64,000 nucleotides of DNA, taken from positions 186,001 to 250,000 of the forward strand of contig JARGXX010000115.1 of NCBI GenBank assembly GCA_030374765.1, written 5' to 3'. Source of the stretch: Agarophyton chilense (Eukaryota; Rhodophyta; Florideophyceae; Gracilariales; Gracilariaceae). Below, in pieces: positions 10,991 through 20,439 of this stretch (the stretch's first letter is position 1; the number at the start of each line of letters is the position of its first letter). The position numbers and the translations under genes are program-made. Under the pieces are notes generated by a model that searched no databases, was not told the origin of the DNA, and worked only from the letters and a program-made list of their open reading frames with translations.

Positions 10991-11400
10991 CAGCGGGAAC
11001 TTTGACCCTTTTGTACGATGCTGGAGCAGTTGTTCGAATCAGCTGAGACCGACGTTGTGACCAGTGGAGTGCCCTAATTCATACCTGGTTCGGAAGCACT
11101 TTGGGGGCGGAGATTTCACTTGAGCTGAGTTGCATCCAAACCCCAACCATGGAAATTACAGTTTGGTACAGACAAATGGCTGTGATGATAAAGCGCATGT
11201 TGATCACGTTGGTCATGTGTGACAAATGTGCGATATCGTTGGAAGCAATGCTCTGCGGGCGCACCTACGTGCGAAGAGCACGTGCCGATATCGGGGCACG
11301 AGACCAAAGAACACGCCCCGACCTTGTTTGTGGTGTACGTACCTCTGCTTGAAGCAACTGGAGATGCGAGAGAGACAACCTCACATTCTACCTTGGCATA
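10991..11400. other. Upstream region of decarboxylase; no gene
   Basis: This is the stretch between the decarboxylase start and the left end of the DNA transposon. CCCTTTTGTACGA occurs at about 11007-11019, just upstream of the decarboxylase start, and again upstream of the secreted-protein gene that starts at 50764. I see no TATA box. Confidence 0.4.
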
Positions 11401-11490
11401 TCCCTAATACTTGAAGTGTACGATACATCGTACATTAGCAAAAAATCAGAAATGTAGAAAAACAGCTAATGTACGGTGTATCGTACATTA
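11401..11490 (+). repeat. Left terminal inverted repeat with two palindromic boxes
   Basis: TCCCTAATACTTGAAG is followed by the palindrome TGTACGATACATCGTACA (11417-11434). About 35 bases later there is a second palindrome (11467-11490) with TAATGTACGG at one end and CGTACATTA at the other. Such boxes are plausible transposase binding sites. Confidence 0.75.
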
Positions 11491-11731
11491 GGTCCTGTTT
11501 TGGGAACTTCTTTGAATCATCGCAGCTCTTAAAGGGTGAATTCGAGAGCGATTATGTTCACATCATCTTGAAGAGGAGGCTCTTCTTTACTGTCCACGTG
11601 TTAAACTAAGCTTAAATCCACAAATTGTGCATTCCAGCCTTCTATCCCCCTCCTCAGGACCCCTGCGGCACCTCCAAAAGACCACCAAGCCCTCAGAACA
11701 TTCCTGTACTCATCACAAATACCTAGAAATC

Positions 11732-13243
11732 ATGGCTACTGTCGATATCGCACCAGAAGTAGAGCATAATGAGGCTAATGATCTGCAGAGCACCCTCGTC
11801 GCGGCCACGGACGCCACGCGTCCACAAACGCCTCGTAGAGGACTTCGGGGAAGAGGTCGTCCCCGTGGTAGTGGAAGAGGACGCCTTCGGGCTCAGAGAG
11901 CCTCCTGCACCCAGTCCTCGTCTGGGACCAAACCATCCGACGGATGGAAACTTAAGCAAGTGGAAGGAGAAAAAGTCCGGATGGACAATGATTTTGTATC
12001 TGGAGCCCTGTCACAGCGTGCAAGATTATTCTTTCGCGCAGCTATCGATCGCCTTGATACCGAATTAAGCGTTCGTCGTCTCTGCCATGCGCGCTCAAGC
12101 TATTTCGTGCTGTTTATGCAGGAGGTTCTTCAACGCTGTTTAGTTTGGCTCAATGAAAAGGGTGTAATGGCTGACACTGGAATAGACCCATTCACGGTTC
12201 CTGACTTATTTCGCTTCGTGGCTGTCTTTATGTTTTCACAGTGTTCGGGGTTTAGCTTATCAAAATTTATTAACCTGCTGCAGAAGATGGACTGCCCTGT
12301 ACCTTCTCTCGACCTCTTCCGCTACATTTCCACAAATATCTTGGCTTACTCAGCTACCGGACGCCGAGAAAATGGGTAAGCCGTTTGGAACTCCCAGCGG
12401 GATCAGACTGTGCGTTTTAATGAGTTCGAACGAGCAACATACCGAATGTCTAGCAGAGTTTTTCTTTCTCCTGCGCATACGTTTGCGACGTTAGATGATG
12501 ATCTTTATGGAACCCGGGCAGTGGACAACCAATTCATGCTTCTAAGTTCCCGAGAAGCTGACAAAGAGGGACATTGCGTCGATGCAGTGGCCAACGCTCT
12601 CTTTCGAATCACTTTATTCGTTCGGTTTCGGCGAAGAGGGGAATCGCAGTCCCTAAATGTGGAGAAGCTTATGGAAACTCTACTGGAAATGAGAGGTTAA
12701 CAGTCGCTAAAGGGTCTAATCGTCACAGCAGACCGCGGTAATGGTAAGTTCAGTATGGTTCCAAGTCTTGCTAAGAAAGGAATCGGCTTTATTTTCATCA
12801 TGCCTGAGCATCTCCTGAAAGCCCACCCTTTTGTCGGCATTTCACATTTCATTCCTGCGAGAGAAGATCGAGAGGAAGAGGAATCAGGGTCTGTACAGGG
12901 AGATCTTATTAATGAACCAGAAGTTATGGTTGATCCCGACATCTATGACAGAGATGCGGGATTCCTGATTGACGATAGCCCTGAGAAAGGACCGCTCAGC
13001 AGGTATGCAGAAAAGGTGTTTAAAGATGAGCAGTCCGGGCAGCGACAGACTGTCACATCCGTCATGATAAGAGAACGCGGCTCGAAGAAGTTTGCAAAAG
13101 TACTACGGTTTGCTTGTTTACTCCCGAATGGCTTGGCAGATCTTGTTAAGTGCTGGATTGCTGTTCCCCCGCTCTCAAAGCAATCGCAAATTTCTATTCA
13201 ACAAACGCACCAACGACGGGAAGCTAGTCATACCACAGAGTGA
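11732..13243 (+). pseudogene. DDE-type transposase, decayed (two in-frame stops)
   Basis: Three frames (to 12379, 12410-12700 and 12755-13243) are in the same phase and are separated by TAA codons at 12377 and 12698, so they form one gene with nonsense changes. I start it at the ATG at 11732 (M-A-T-V-D); the frame is open upstream to 11627. The N-terminus is basic and Arg/Gly-rich. The probable catalytic core has T-L-D-D-D-L-Y-G-T-R (first Asp) and L-I-V-T-A-D-R-G (second Asp), resembling PiggyBac/IS4-like DDE transposases. The reading frame shifts near 13240. The protein cannot be made as it stands. Confidence 0.65.
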
Positions 13244-13244
13244 T

Positions 13245-14575
13245 GCAACAGACGACAGGGATACTGTGGAGCTTCACTTCCAGGCTCATTGCCGCATTTT
13301 AACAGTGGGACAACGGTGTGCCGACTGGTTCATTCTAAGGCAGTTTAGAATTACTGGAACTACGGCAGGGCAACGTTATTGGCAGATGCAAACTTCAGAT
13401 CAGATCTTAACTTGCCGCCGCCCGGGTCTCCGCATGAGGACACAATGTCTAAGAAAATGAAGAGGCTAGGTGCTTCTTGGTTTATTTCAGCTAGATTTAA
13501 TGAAAGTATGATGAGAGGAACGTGTAATAAGCAGGCAGTCCTTAATGCTCTTTCCAAAAAACCCTTCGTTCTTAGCATACATGAATGTGGAATGCTAGCC
13601 GATAAACAGCACAGCTGGCTGGCCTGTTCTGCAGATGGAATTGCCCGAATCGACTTGGGACAAACTTCTTTTGCCAGCGCCATTGGCGGAGAGGACAATG
13701 TGGCACTTGCTACCGTGGAGATCAAGACGAGTGTAGCCTCGTCGTCCTTAAACAGAGTTTTAAATAATGCTAGTCTGGATTTAGCATGCGTGAAGGTTGG
13801 AGATGCTTCCGTGCTACAACGCATTCCCCAAGAACACATCGGACAGGTACTGCAGCAGATGTTGGTCATCAATACAAACTACAGCATTTATGCAGTCAGC
13901 TCAGAGACGGCTCTACTTTCTTGTACTCTACTGTATGCCTCTAACGATAAGCTTCGGGCATACAAGGATTGCCTAGTATCTCAAGCTGGACCACTCGTTA
14001 CATGGGCGCACACAGACACTCCTGTTTTCCCTTCCTTCGTCGACGTCACCACGAAGCGTTTACTGAAAGAACGGATTGTGTTTTGGAAACTTATCAATAC
14101 TCACGTCACCAACCACGATGCATTTGTACCTTTAAAACTGTTCAAACACGGAATTCAAGGCATGTATTCGAAAACGAAAGGTGGTGTGGACGGCAGCGCA
14201 CAGGCACGGGCCATTTTAAGAAGTGCCACAACAAAGCTAAAATGGGAGCAGAAAGTTGTTGGCCAAACACTTAAAACACTCTTCGTGAATTCTGTTTTGG
14301 CCTGGAAAATCATGGAAAAGAATGCCTTGGTGGATGATTTTGAAACCTTTCACAACTTGAGTGCGTTTCGACATGAGCTAAATACTCTTGGTTCACTAGC
14401 AGATTTTTCCGCAGATGCATGTACAGAACTATTAAGATACGCCGATGTTATGGAACTACAGACTGGAATGCAGTATGATGCCTCACAGAGCATTCCCAAA
14501 AGTATTTTCGGGGAGGAGGCCTCTACGTTACGACAAATGGCAAAAAAAGCAGAGATACAGACTTTAATTCTTTAA
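13245..14575 (+). pseudogene. YqaJ-like PD-(D/E)XK exonuclease of the transposon, frameshifted
   Basis: The first part (A-D-W-F-I-L-R-Q-F-R-I-T-G-T-T-A-G) reads in the frame open to 13460. The rest reads in the frame starting at 13379 and running 398 codons to 14575, so one frameshift lies near 13370. Family hallmarks are the W..R...I-T-G-T-x-A opening, a catalytic Asp in S-A-D-G-I-A (about 13633) and the E-x-K pair in V-E-I-K-T (about 13718-13726). YqaJ/lambda-exonuclease-type enzymes degrade DNA ends for strand annealing, so a role in repair after excision is plausible but inferred. The long second frame is otherwise undamaged. Confidence 0.65.
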
Positions 14576-14579
14576 TACT

Positions 14580-14966
14580 AGTGAGGGCACGAAATTTTGC
14601 TTAAATGTTCGTGGGCACGATCGGAAGCAGCTGCGTGTGGAGAAATGGTATGTTCTTTGCAGCATGAATAGAAAAGGAACCCAAGGGTTTAAAGGTCATC
14701 GGTCATGCTTTCAATGCTATAACTGTGATTTACATCTTTGTGTGAGAACATTTCCGGGTTCCCGGCGCTCGTGCTGGGATATTTGGCACTCGAACAGGCG
14801 CCTAGAAGCTAGGCGGCTGTCACGCTCGCCACGGATAAAGCCAGAGCCTAGTGGTGAAGGAAATGAAGGTATAAGTGCGTCATCTTCGTACGGTCTGAGT
14901 CGTAAACGACGTCGTCCCACCGAGTTAGAGCCACGATCTCTACGATCTCGTCTTCGTAGTACCTAG
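14580..14966 (+). pseudogene. Cys-rich C-terminal segment of transposon protein
   Basis: The clearest frame starts at 14637. It contains C-x-x-C-Y-N-C-D-L-H-L-C, followed by a further Cys and an I-W-H-S stretch, then a basic tail (S-R-K-R-R-R-P) that could be a nuclear localisation signal. Similar Cys/His clusters end PiggyBac-like transposases. It may be the displaced C-terminus of the transposase or a separate small protein. Confidence 0.45.
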
Positions 14967-15020
14967 ATATAAGGATAGTCCTACTTTAAACGTTGTTTTG
15001 TTGTTGTTCTAATGTACGGT

Positions 15021-15349
15021 TGTGAAACTGTGAAACGTACGATGTTGCAGAGCACGCAATGCTCGCAAGTTGAAGAAGGGCTTGCGCGCCCAATGTAGAA
15101 TTCGCATAATACAAGTTGAACCAGGGCTTGCGCGCCCAATGACGATTGTCAGCACGAACGACGCTAGAGAGTGCCCACGCGAACGGGCACAAGCAGAGAG
15201 CTACAAAGGCCCAGCCTGAGGCCGAGTAAACGAGATGGCGTCGGTCGTGCAGAGACGAGCCCAGCGTTGTGCTGAACCTATTCCGTGAACCTACGACTTT
15301 GTAGACGCAGCCCTACGTAATGAATCAGAACAGTAACCATCTTGTTACA
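15021..15349 (+). repeat. 5' LTR of copia element
   Basis: 329 bp, TG...CA ends, identical to 19872-20200. It contains two copies of a GGGCTTGCGCGCCCAATG segment, itself with an inner GGGC/GCCC symmetry. Confidence 0.95.
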
Positions 15350-15363
15350 GTTATGGGCCCAGA
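15350..15363 (+). promoter_or_regulatory. Primer binding site, initiator tRNA-Met half-molecule type
   Basis: GTTATGGGCCCAGA directly abuts the LTR. It is complementary to the anticodon arm of eukaryotic initiator tRNA-Met (CUGGGCCCAUAAC) rather than to a tRNA 3' end, as in Drosophila copia. The ATG inside it is in frame with gag. Confidence 0.85.
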
Positions 15364-16453
15364 AGGGTCTGTATCTACAGAGTCCAGCGGTAGTCTTAAC
15401 CGCGCACCTAAGTTCATCACAAATGCTACTTCCAAAGTCCGCTATCGAGATGCGTTACGACGATGGATGCGCATGATGACGAAGTTCGCCCAAGTGGACA
15501 ACAAATGGAAAGCCTTGTGTGATGGCGCAGGTCACATCATCTATATGGCTTGCGATGAAACAGCACAAGATATGCTCACGAAGGCAGAAACCTCAGGACT
15601 TCTTTCTCTTGACGGTAACCCGGATGATCCGAATAATGAGCGCTTGGTTGAGACAATCCTTGAAGTTATTGCTAAAGATAGCCCCACAGAATCTATCAAG
15701 AGAGAAGTCGACCTGCTGACAGCAATCCAGAAATGTGAACGTAACCCTGATGAGAGGGTATCATCTTTTGCTAGCAGATTCTCTGGAGCAGTGGCACGCT
15801 ATGCAAACCACACTTCAGGTATCAGCGACGCGATAAGCAGACAGTTTGCTATCCTCATGCTTCGTAACGCCAACCTTACACCGGATACAATGAATGCTCT
15901 TGTGTTCCAACTTACCTCGTCAAGCAATTCCTCAAACGTACAACACTCTGCCCAACTCCCTGTCGTATTATCTGAACTAAAGTCGTTGTCAGAGCTGTTG
16001 TCATCTGCGGACAAAAACAAGTACCCCAATTTTGAGGTACTTGCAACCAAAGTGACTGAAGCGGAAAAGAGAATTCAAAACCAACGCTCATGTAATGTCC
16101 CTATGTTTACACAGGACGTCGCATCGGAATACCTATCACACGTAGATAACACGCAGCAGCTACCTTTCAATGCGAGCCACACCAGAGTTCAGAACACCAT
16201 GCTTGGAAAGAGGACGACAAACAATCAACACGGGCGAGGACAGTTTATCAAGAAGCTTAAAGAAGAGAGTGCATGCCGTGTATGCGGCGAGATCGGGCAC
16301 TGGTACAAAGACAAGGAAAAATGCTTCGAGGAAATGAAGAGACGACGTTCTCGAAGCAAAATGACCACAGCAAAGCCAGTACCTGACCATGAGCCACCTC
16401 AAGCTGACGAGGTGAAACCCGAAACCGTTTCAAAATCGCTTTTTCATCATTGA
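15353..16453 (+). CDS. gag: copia Gag (nucleocapsid precursor)
   Basis: I choose the ATG at 15353 (M-G-P-E-G), inside the primer binding site, because the second copia element also starts M-G-P there. The frame is open further up to an ATG at 15320 within the LTR, giving 377 codons. Gag packages the element RNA into virus-like particles. A UBN2-like copia gag region occupies the middle. A zinc knuckle lies near the C-terminus: C-R-V-C-G-E-I-G-H, with the last Cys seven residues after the His rather than the usual four. The stop TGA at 16451 overlaps the pol frame, which is shifted by -1. Confidence 0.85.
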   Translation: MGPEGSVSTESSGSLNRAPKFITNATSKVRYRDALRRWMRMMTKFAQVDNKWKALCDGAGHIIYMACDETAQDMLTKAETSGLLSLDGNPDDPNNERLVETILEVIAKDSPTESIKREVDLLTAIQKCERNPDERVSSFASRFSGAVARYANHTSGISDAISRQFAILMLRNANLTPDTMNALVFQLTSSSNSSNVQHSAQLPVVLSELKSLSELLSSADKNKYPNFEVLATKVTEAEKRIQNQRSCNVPMFTQDVASEYLSHVDNTQQLPFNASHTRVQNTMLGKRTTNNQHGRGQFIKKLKEESACRVCGEIGHWYKDKEKCFEEMKRRRSRSKMTTAKPVPDHEPPQADEVKPETVSKSLFHH

Positions 16454-19400
16454 GGTCAGCTGAGCTCCGTTCTGACCTCAATCCAATTTTAGATGAAGGA
16501 GCCCCCACATCAACCGGCGGAATCGAGGAAGCAACTGCGATGTGCGACGCCCTCGGTATCCCGCTGACTTTAGAACCGCCACGTGACTTTTATCTCCATG
16601 GGTGGGGTAGTGATGGCGCAAATGCTCGGCCGATTGTATGCTCCTGGGTACTCGTGATTAATGACACTAATGGACTCCCGACAGCCATACCTTTCGACTT
16701 GGTTCATGGATCCTCACCCCTGCTGATTGGATTAGATCTCAAGCGTTACTCTGATACGCTTAACCGTGCATCTCCAGCCGCTTTTCACTTCAAACGTCCG
16801 ATGGACAACACTGAACGCCTCTTTTTTACATATATTGGTGCCGATCGGCATGGAAACGACCGAATCCGTATGGAAATCATCCCACATCACGCATCTACTA
16901 TGCATTCGCTACTCGGCAATTCAAACAGGAATATGGATAAGAATGCAATAAAGAAGATACACAGATTTACGCACGCGACTTCCGATGAGATGAAGACGTT
17001 ATTGGAAGACGCAGATGAGCTGAACGACAACCTAGCTAACATTTGTGATGCAGTTTACGACGCATGCGACGTTTGCGCGTCAACTGGAAGACCTGCGCTC
17101 CGTAAGAAGATATCAGTCAGCCATGTGAACGAAGCATTTAACGAATCCGTGCAAGCCGACTTTCTCGTCGTTTATGTTGGTGAAGATAAATACGAAGTCC
17201 TGAATATAATTGACGCTGGTACAAACTACGGAGAACGCGTAATCGTGGCCAAGAAGAATGCAGAAGAGCTGTCGAACAAGCTGGAATCGGTATGGATATA
17301 TAATCATGGAGCGCCCCAGTATTTCAGTGCGGACCCTGAGTTTACGAGGCCAGTTTTGACTAGGTTGTTATCCTCGCATGGTATCGTAGTTGAAGAACGG
17401 CCATCTCGGTGCTCTTCTAAGAACGGAAAAGTCGAGCGCAACAATGGTCTGTTCAAATCCGTATTTTCACGCATCGCGAAGGAGAAGAGTACCGCTTCAC
17501 CCAACACACTAGTAGCCCGCGCATCTTTCCTTAGCAATCTTTTTCATGGAAACTCTACACTCAGCGCGTTCCAACTGGCACGAGGATACTCACCATCGCT
17601 TTTAGGGATCCCTTCAGCCCTAGTTCCAGAAGAGCTGCTCAAAGCTCACAAACGCACCATGGCAACGAGAGCGCTTCAGAAGGTTCTTAAGGCACACGAT
17701 AACCACCTTCTTCCCCCTCACTGCGTCAAGACAGGGGCTGACATTTGGGTCTATTATAATACATCTAAGCAAAATGATCCTGTCCGATGGATCAAGGCCA
17801 CAGTGATAGACTCTGCACCTTTCTATGTACGCTGCAGACGATCTAGTCGGGGTCCGCCTATGAAAGTTGCGTACGAACATGTCAGACTTGTACCAGACAG
17901 CGAGCTTGCCAAAGAGCTGCAAGAAGGAATACTGGAAGACGTACTCGCCGACGATACGCCAATAGAAGATATACCACCAGCCGCCACTAATGAAGAATTT
18001 GTCCAACGTACAGAATCTGAGCAGATAATGTACGATGTGTTTGGTCCAGAAAGTCCTACTGATGATGCCGGAGTAACGAACATGCCCGCCCGTTCATCGT
18101 TTTTCACCACTAAATTTGTCGGAGACCCCTCACGGGACATAGGACAACCTGATGCTAAAGGTCCTAGTGACGAGAAGGATGTATTCCTCAAAACGAATGA
18201 ACAATGCGTGTTGAATGAGATCTATAATGCGATTGGTAATACACAGGTGAACCGGAAGAAGATGGATTGCGCTCCACAATGGATACTAGATAAGGCAGTT
18301 AACGAGGAGCTGAAGAAGGCCTGGAAAGGCGCTTACATCGAGGTTACCGAACAAACGGTACCACGGAATGCTAACGTTATTAGCTCACATGTGATTTACA
18401 AGGTGAAGAGCGAAGAGAAAGACCGGAAACGCATGAAAGCCAGGCTCTGCCCCCACGGAAATCGTGACAGAGAAAAAGGGAACATTCGCAACGATTCTGC
18501 CAATGCCCAGTTTGACATCATTCGTACACTATTGTCACTCTCTACGATTATGAAATTTCGTCTTGGATGCATCGATATAAAAGGGGCCTATCTACAGAGT
18601 GGACCTATCAAGCGTGACCTGTACGTAAGACCCCCACCAGAATGGAATGGGAAGCGCGGCATGTTGTGGAAGCTCGTCAAGCTCCCATACGGGATCAGTG
18701 AAGCTGGAAGGCAGTGGGCCACAGTAATCGAAAACTGGCTGTTATCTGAGGCTAACTTCTCACGTGCATTTGGAGTGAGTCAGCTGTATATTAGACGGAA
18801 GCGGGATGGCGATATCAAGATGCTCCTCGCCAAAATCACAGACGACCTTCTCATTTCAGGGTCTGTTCAAGACATGCAAGATTTCTCAGACGAAATTCAG
18901 AAAAGGTTCAGGATCAGCAAGGCAGTCATCGATGAAGATATTAAGTTCAACGGCTGTACGATCTCGCAAACCGAACAGTTCACCACACAGCTCTCCATGG
19001 AAGAGTATGCCAGTAATATCAAGCCGATAAACCTTAGTAGGGCAAGAAAAGTCATGCAAAAAGACAAGGCACTCCCACACGAAATTGGATCGTACCGCAC
19101 GATGGCAGGAGCGCTCATCTGGCTCGGTTGCGGAGCACTTCCGCAAGCAGCATACTTTGGTTCCCTCATGCAGCAAAGGCTTTCCCGCCTGACAGTGGAA
19201 CAACTGCTTGAAGCCAACCGCACTCTTTCAGAGCTTCGAAACCTGCGACCTGCTGTTACATTTCGACTTCCTCCAGGGAAAATCGAATCTGCCGAAATAG
19301 TTTCGTTTTCGGATGCTTCATTTAACATCTCAGCTAATCAACAATATGGCCAGACCGGGTATGTTAGTGGGATTCGTTATAGGACAACAACAGGTGATGC

Positions 19401-19839
19401 TACTACCTACCATCTGATTGATTGGGCAAGCGTGAAGCAAAGAAGAGTATCGCACTCATCGTACGGCGCCGAGATCATTGCATGCACCGATGCAGACGAT
19501 AGAGGGTTTAACATTAAGGGCACGCTGAAATCGATCTCTCCTGCAGACGAGTTCCCGCATGTCTTGAACGTAGATTCGAAAGGACTTTTTGACACCATTA
19601 CCACACTGCACGATGGCAAAGAATACAGGCTTCGCCAGACCGTTCAAAGGATCAGGGACTCATTTGAGGCAAAAGAACTGGACTCTTTACGCTGGATTCA
19701 GGGTAAGGCCAATATTGCAGATGCTCTAACGAAGAACAACCCAACATCTCACCGTTTGCTTAATCGGATTGCTGCAAGCGGCAAACTACTGCTCCCCGAT
19801 CACAAGTCATTCTCCCTAAACAGTAATACTTGGACGTAG
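16450..19839 (+). CDS. pol: copia Pol: protease, integrase, reverse transcriptase, RNase H
   Basis: This is an undamaged frame of about 1129 codons, in the -1 phase relative to gag. It is open from 16408, so frameshifting or reinitiation must act within 16408-16453; the first codon given here is TTG, not a proven start. Domain order is copia-type. The protease has D-E-G-A-P near residue 15 and L-L-I-G-L-D-L near 97. The integrase has an H-H-C-C finger (H-R-F-T-H to C-D-V-C, about 171-208) and catalytic D237, D295, E329. In the RT, Asp in D-I-K-G-A-Y-L is near 709, and the active-site box is I-T-D-D near 797 instead of Y-V-D-D. RNase H has F-S-D-A-S near 955 and an E and D downstream. Length is usual for copia Pol without Gag. 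Confidence 0.9.
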   Translation: MRSAELRSDLNPILDEGAPTSTGGIEEATAMCDALGIPLTLEPPRDFYLHGWGSDGANARPIVCSWVLVINDTNGLPTAIPFDLVHGSSPLLIGLDLKRYSDTLNRASPAAFHFKRPMDNTERLFFTYIGADRHGNDRIRMEIIPHHASTMHSLLGNSNRNMDKNAIKKIHRFTHATSDEMKTLLEDADELNDNLANICDAVYDACDVCASTGRPALRKKISVSHVNEAFNESVQADFLVVYVGEDKYEVLNIIDAGTNYGERVIVAKKNAEELSNKLESVWIYNHGAPQYFSADPEFTRPVLTRLLSSHGIVVEERPSRCSSKNGKVERNNGLFKSVFSRIAKEKSTASPNTLVARASFLSNLFHGNSTLSAFQLARGYSPSLLGIPSALVPEELLKAHKRTMATRALQKVLKAHDNHLLPPHCVKTGADIWVYYNTSKQNDPVRWIKATVIDSAPFYVRCRRSSRGPPMKVAYEHVRLVPDSELAKELQEGILEDVLADDTPIEDIPPAATNEEFVQRTESEQIMYDVFGPESPTDDAGVTNMPARSSFFTTKFVGDPSRDIGQPDAKGPSDEKDVFLKTNEQCVLNEIYNAIGNTQVNRKKMDCAPQWILDKAVNEELKKAWKGAYIEVTEQTVPRNANVISSHVIYKVKSEEKDRKRMKARLCPHGNRDREKGNIRNDSANAQFDIIRTLLSLSTIMKFRLGCIDIKGAYLQSGPIKRDLYVRPPPEWNGKRGMLWKLVKLPYGISEAGRQWATVIENWLLSEANFSRAFGVSQLYIRRKRDGDIKMLLAKITDDLLISGSVQDMQDFSDEIQKRFRISKAVIDEDIKFNGCTISQTEQFTTQLSMEEYASNIKPINLSRARKVMQKDKALPHEIGSYRTMAGALIWLGCGALPQAAYFGSLMQQRLSRLTVEQLLEANRTLSELRNLRPAVTFRLPPGKIESAEIVSFSDASFNISANQQYGQTGYVSGIRYRTTTGDATTYHLIDWASVKQRRVSHSSYGAEIIACTDADDRGFNIKGTLKSISPADEFPHVLNVDSKGLFDTITTLHDGKEYRLRQTVQRIRDSFEAKELDSLRWIQGKANIADALTKNNPTSHRLLNRIAASGKLLLPDHKSFSLNSNTWT

Positions 19840-19863
19840 TTGCAGCAAGAGCTTGCTGCAACT

Positions 19864-19871
19864 GGGGGGAA
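19864..19871 (+). promoter_or_regulatory. Polypurine tract of copia element
   Basis: A GGGGGGAA run lies immediately before the 3' LTR start at 19872 and is the expected plus-strand primer. Confidence 0.75.
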
Positions 19872-20200
19872 TGTGAAACTGTGAAACGTACGATGTTGCA
19901 GAGCACGCAATGCTCGCAAGTTGAAGAAGGGCTTGCGCGCCCAATGTAGAATTCGCATAATACAAGTTGAACCAGGGCTTGCGCGCCCAATGACGATTGT
20001 CAGCACGAACGACGCTAGAGAGTGCCCACGCGAACGGGCACAAGCAGAGAGCTACAAAGGCCCAGCCTGAGGCCGAGTAAACGAGATGGCGTCGGTCGTG
20101 CAGAGACGAGCCCAGCGTTGTGCTGAACCTATTCCGTGAACCTACGACTTTGTAGACGCAGCCCTACGTAATGAATCAGAACAGTAACCATCTTGTTACA
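19872..20200 (+). repeat. 3' LTR of copia element
   Basis: Identical in length and sequence to 15021-15349. It is followed by ACGGT, the right copy of the target duplication. Confidence 0.95.
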
Positions 20201-20399
20201 ACGGTGCATCTTACATAAAGCAATTTTGCCTCTGTTTGAGGTGACGTGAAACCCATTTTTCCCCATGCAAAATGACAGGGATCCCGACCACCATTTAGGT
20301 TCAAACTTTTCACATCTTCTTCTGACATACTCCATACCATCCCTGTCACCTGAAAGTTTCCCCAAAAATTCACGAACGCAACTACAACCACGTAAACAT

Positions 20400-20439
20400 T
20401 AATGTACGATACACCGTACATTACTGAAAATATTAGGGA
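20400..20439 (-). repeat. Right terminal inverted repeat of DNA transposon
   Basis: A near-palindromic box (20400-20423; core TGTACGATACACCGTACA) is followed by CTGAAAATATTAGGGA, the inverted match of the left end at 11401. TA follows at 20440. Confidence 0.75.

Larger units (their letters stand above)
15021..20200 (+). mobile_element. Complete Ty1/copia retrotransposon, 5180 bp, recent insertion
   Basis: The LTRs at 15021-15349 and 19872-20200 are both 329 bp and identical by eye along their whole length, beginning TGTGAAAC and ending TTACA. ACGGT flanks both sides (15016-15020 and 20201-20205), a 5-bp target duplication. The primer site, gag, pol and polypurine tract are all present and unbroken. 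It inserted inside a palindromic box of the surrounding DNA transposon. Identical LTRs imply a very recent insertion, and the element may still be competent. Confidence 0.95.
11401..20439 (+). mobile_element. DNA transposon with transposase and YqaJ-like nuclease; host of nested copia
   Basis: The termini are inverted: TCCCTAATA at 11401 and TATTAGGGA ending at 20439, each flanked by TA (11399-11400 and 20440-20441), a 2-bp target duplication. Each end carries two near-palindromic boxes around TGTACG..CGTACA. The left boxes are at 11417-11434 and 11467-11490. One right box is at 20400-20423; the other is split by the copia insertion at 15020/20206. Without the copia element and its 5-bp duplication the transposon is about 3.85 kb. 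Inside, in order, are a decayed transposase, a YqaJ-like PD-(D/E)XK nuclease and a Cys-rich segment. A TA duplication with a YqaJ nuclease recalls the ISL2EU group as I remember it; that assignment is an inference. Confidence 0.75.

Noticed and set aside
15320..15352. Gag start at the ATG inside the copia LTR
   Set aside because: Possible, but the relative at 26763-31755 starts M-G-P in the primer site, so the same ATG at 15353 is preferred.
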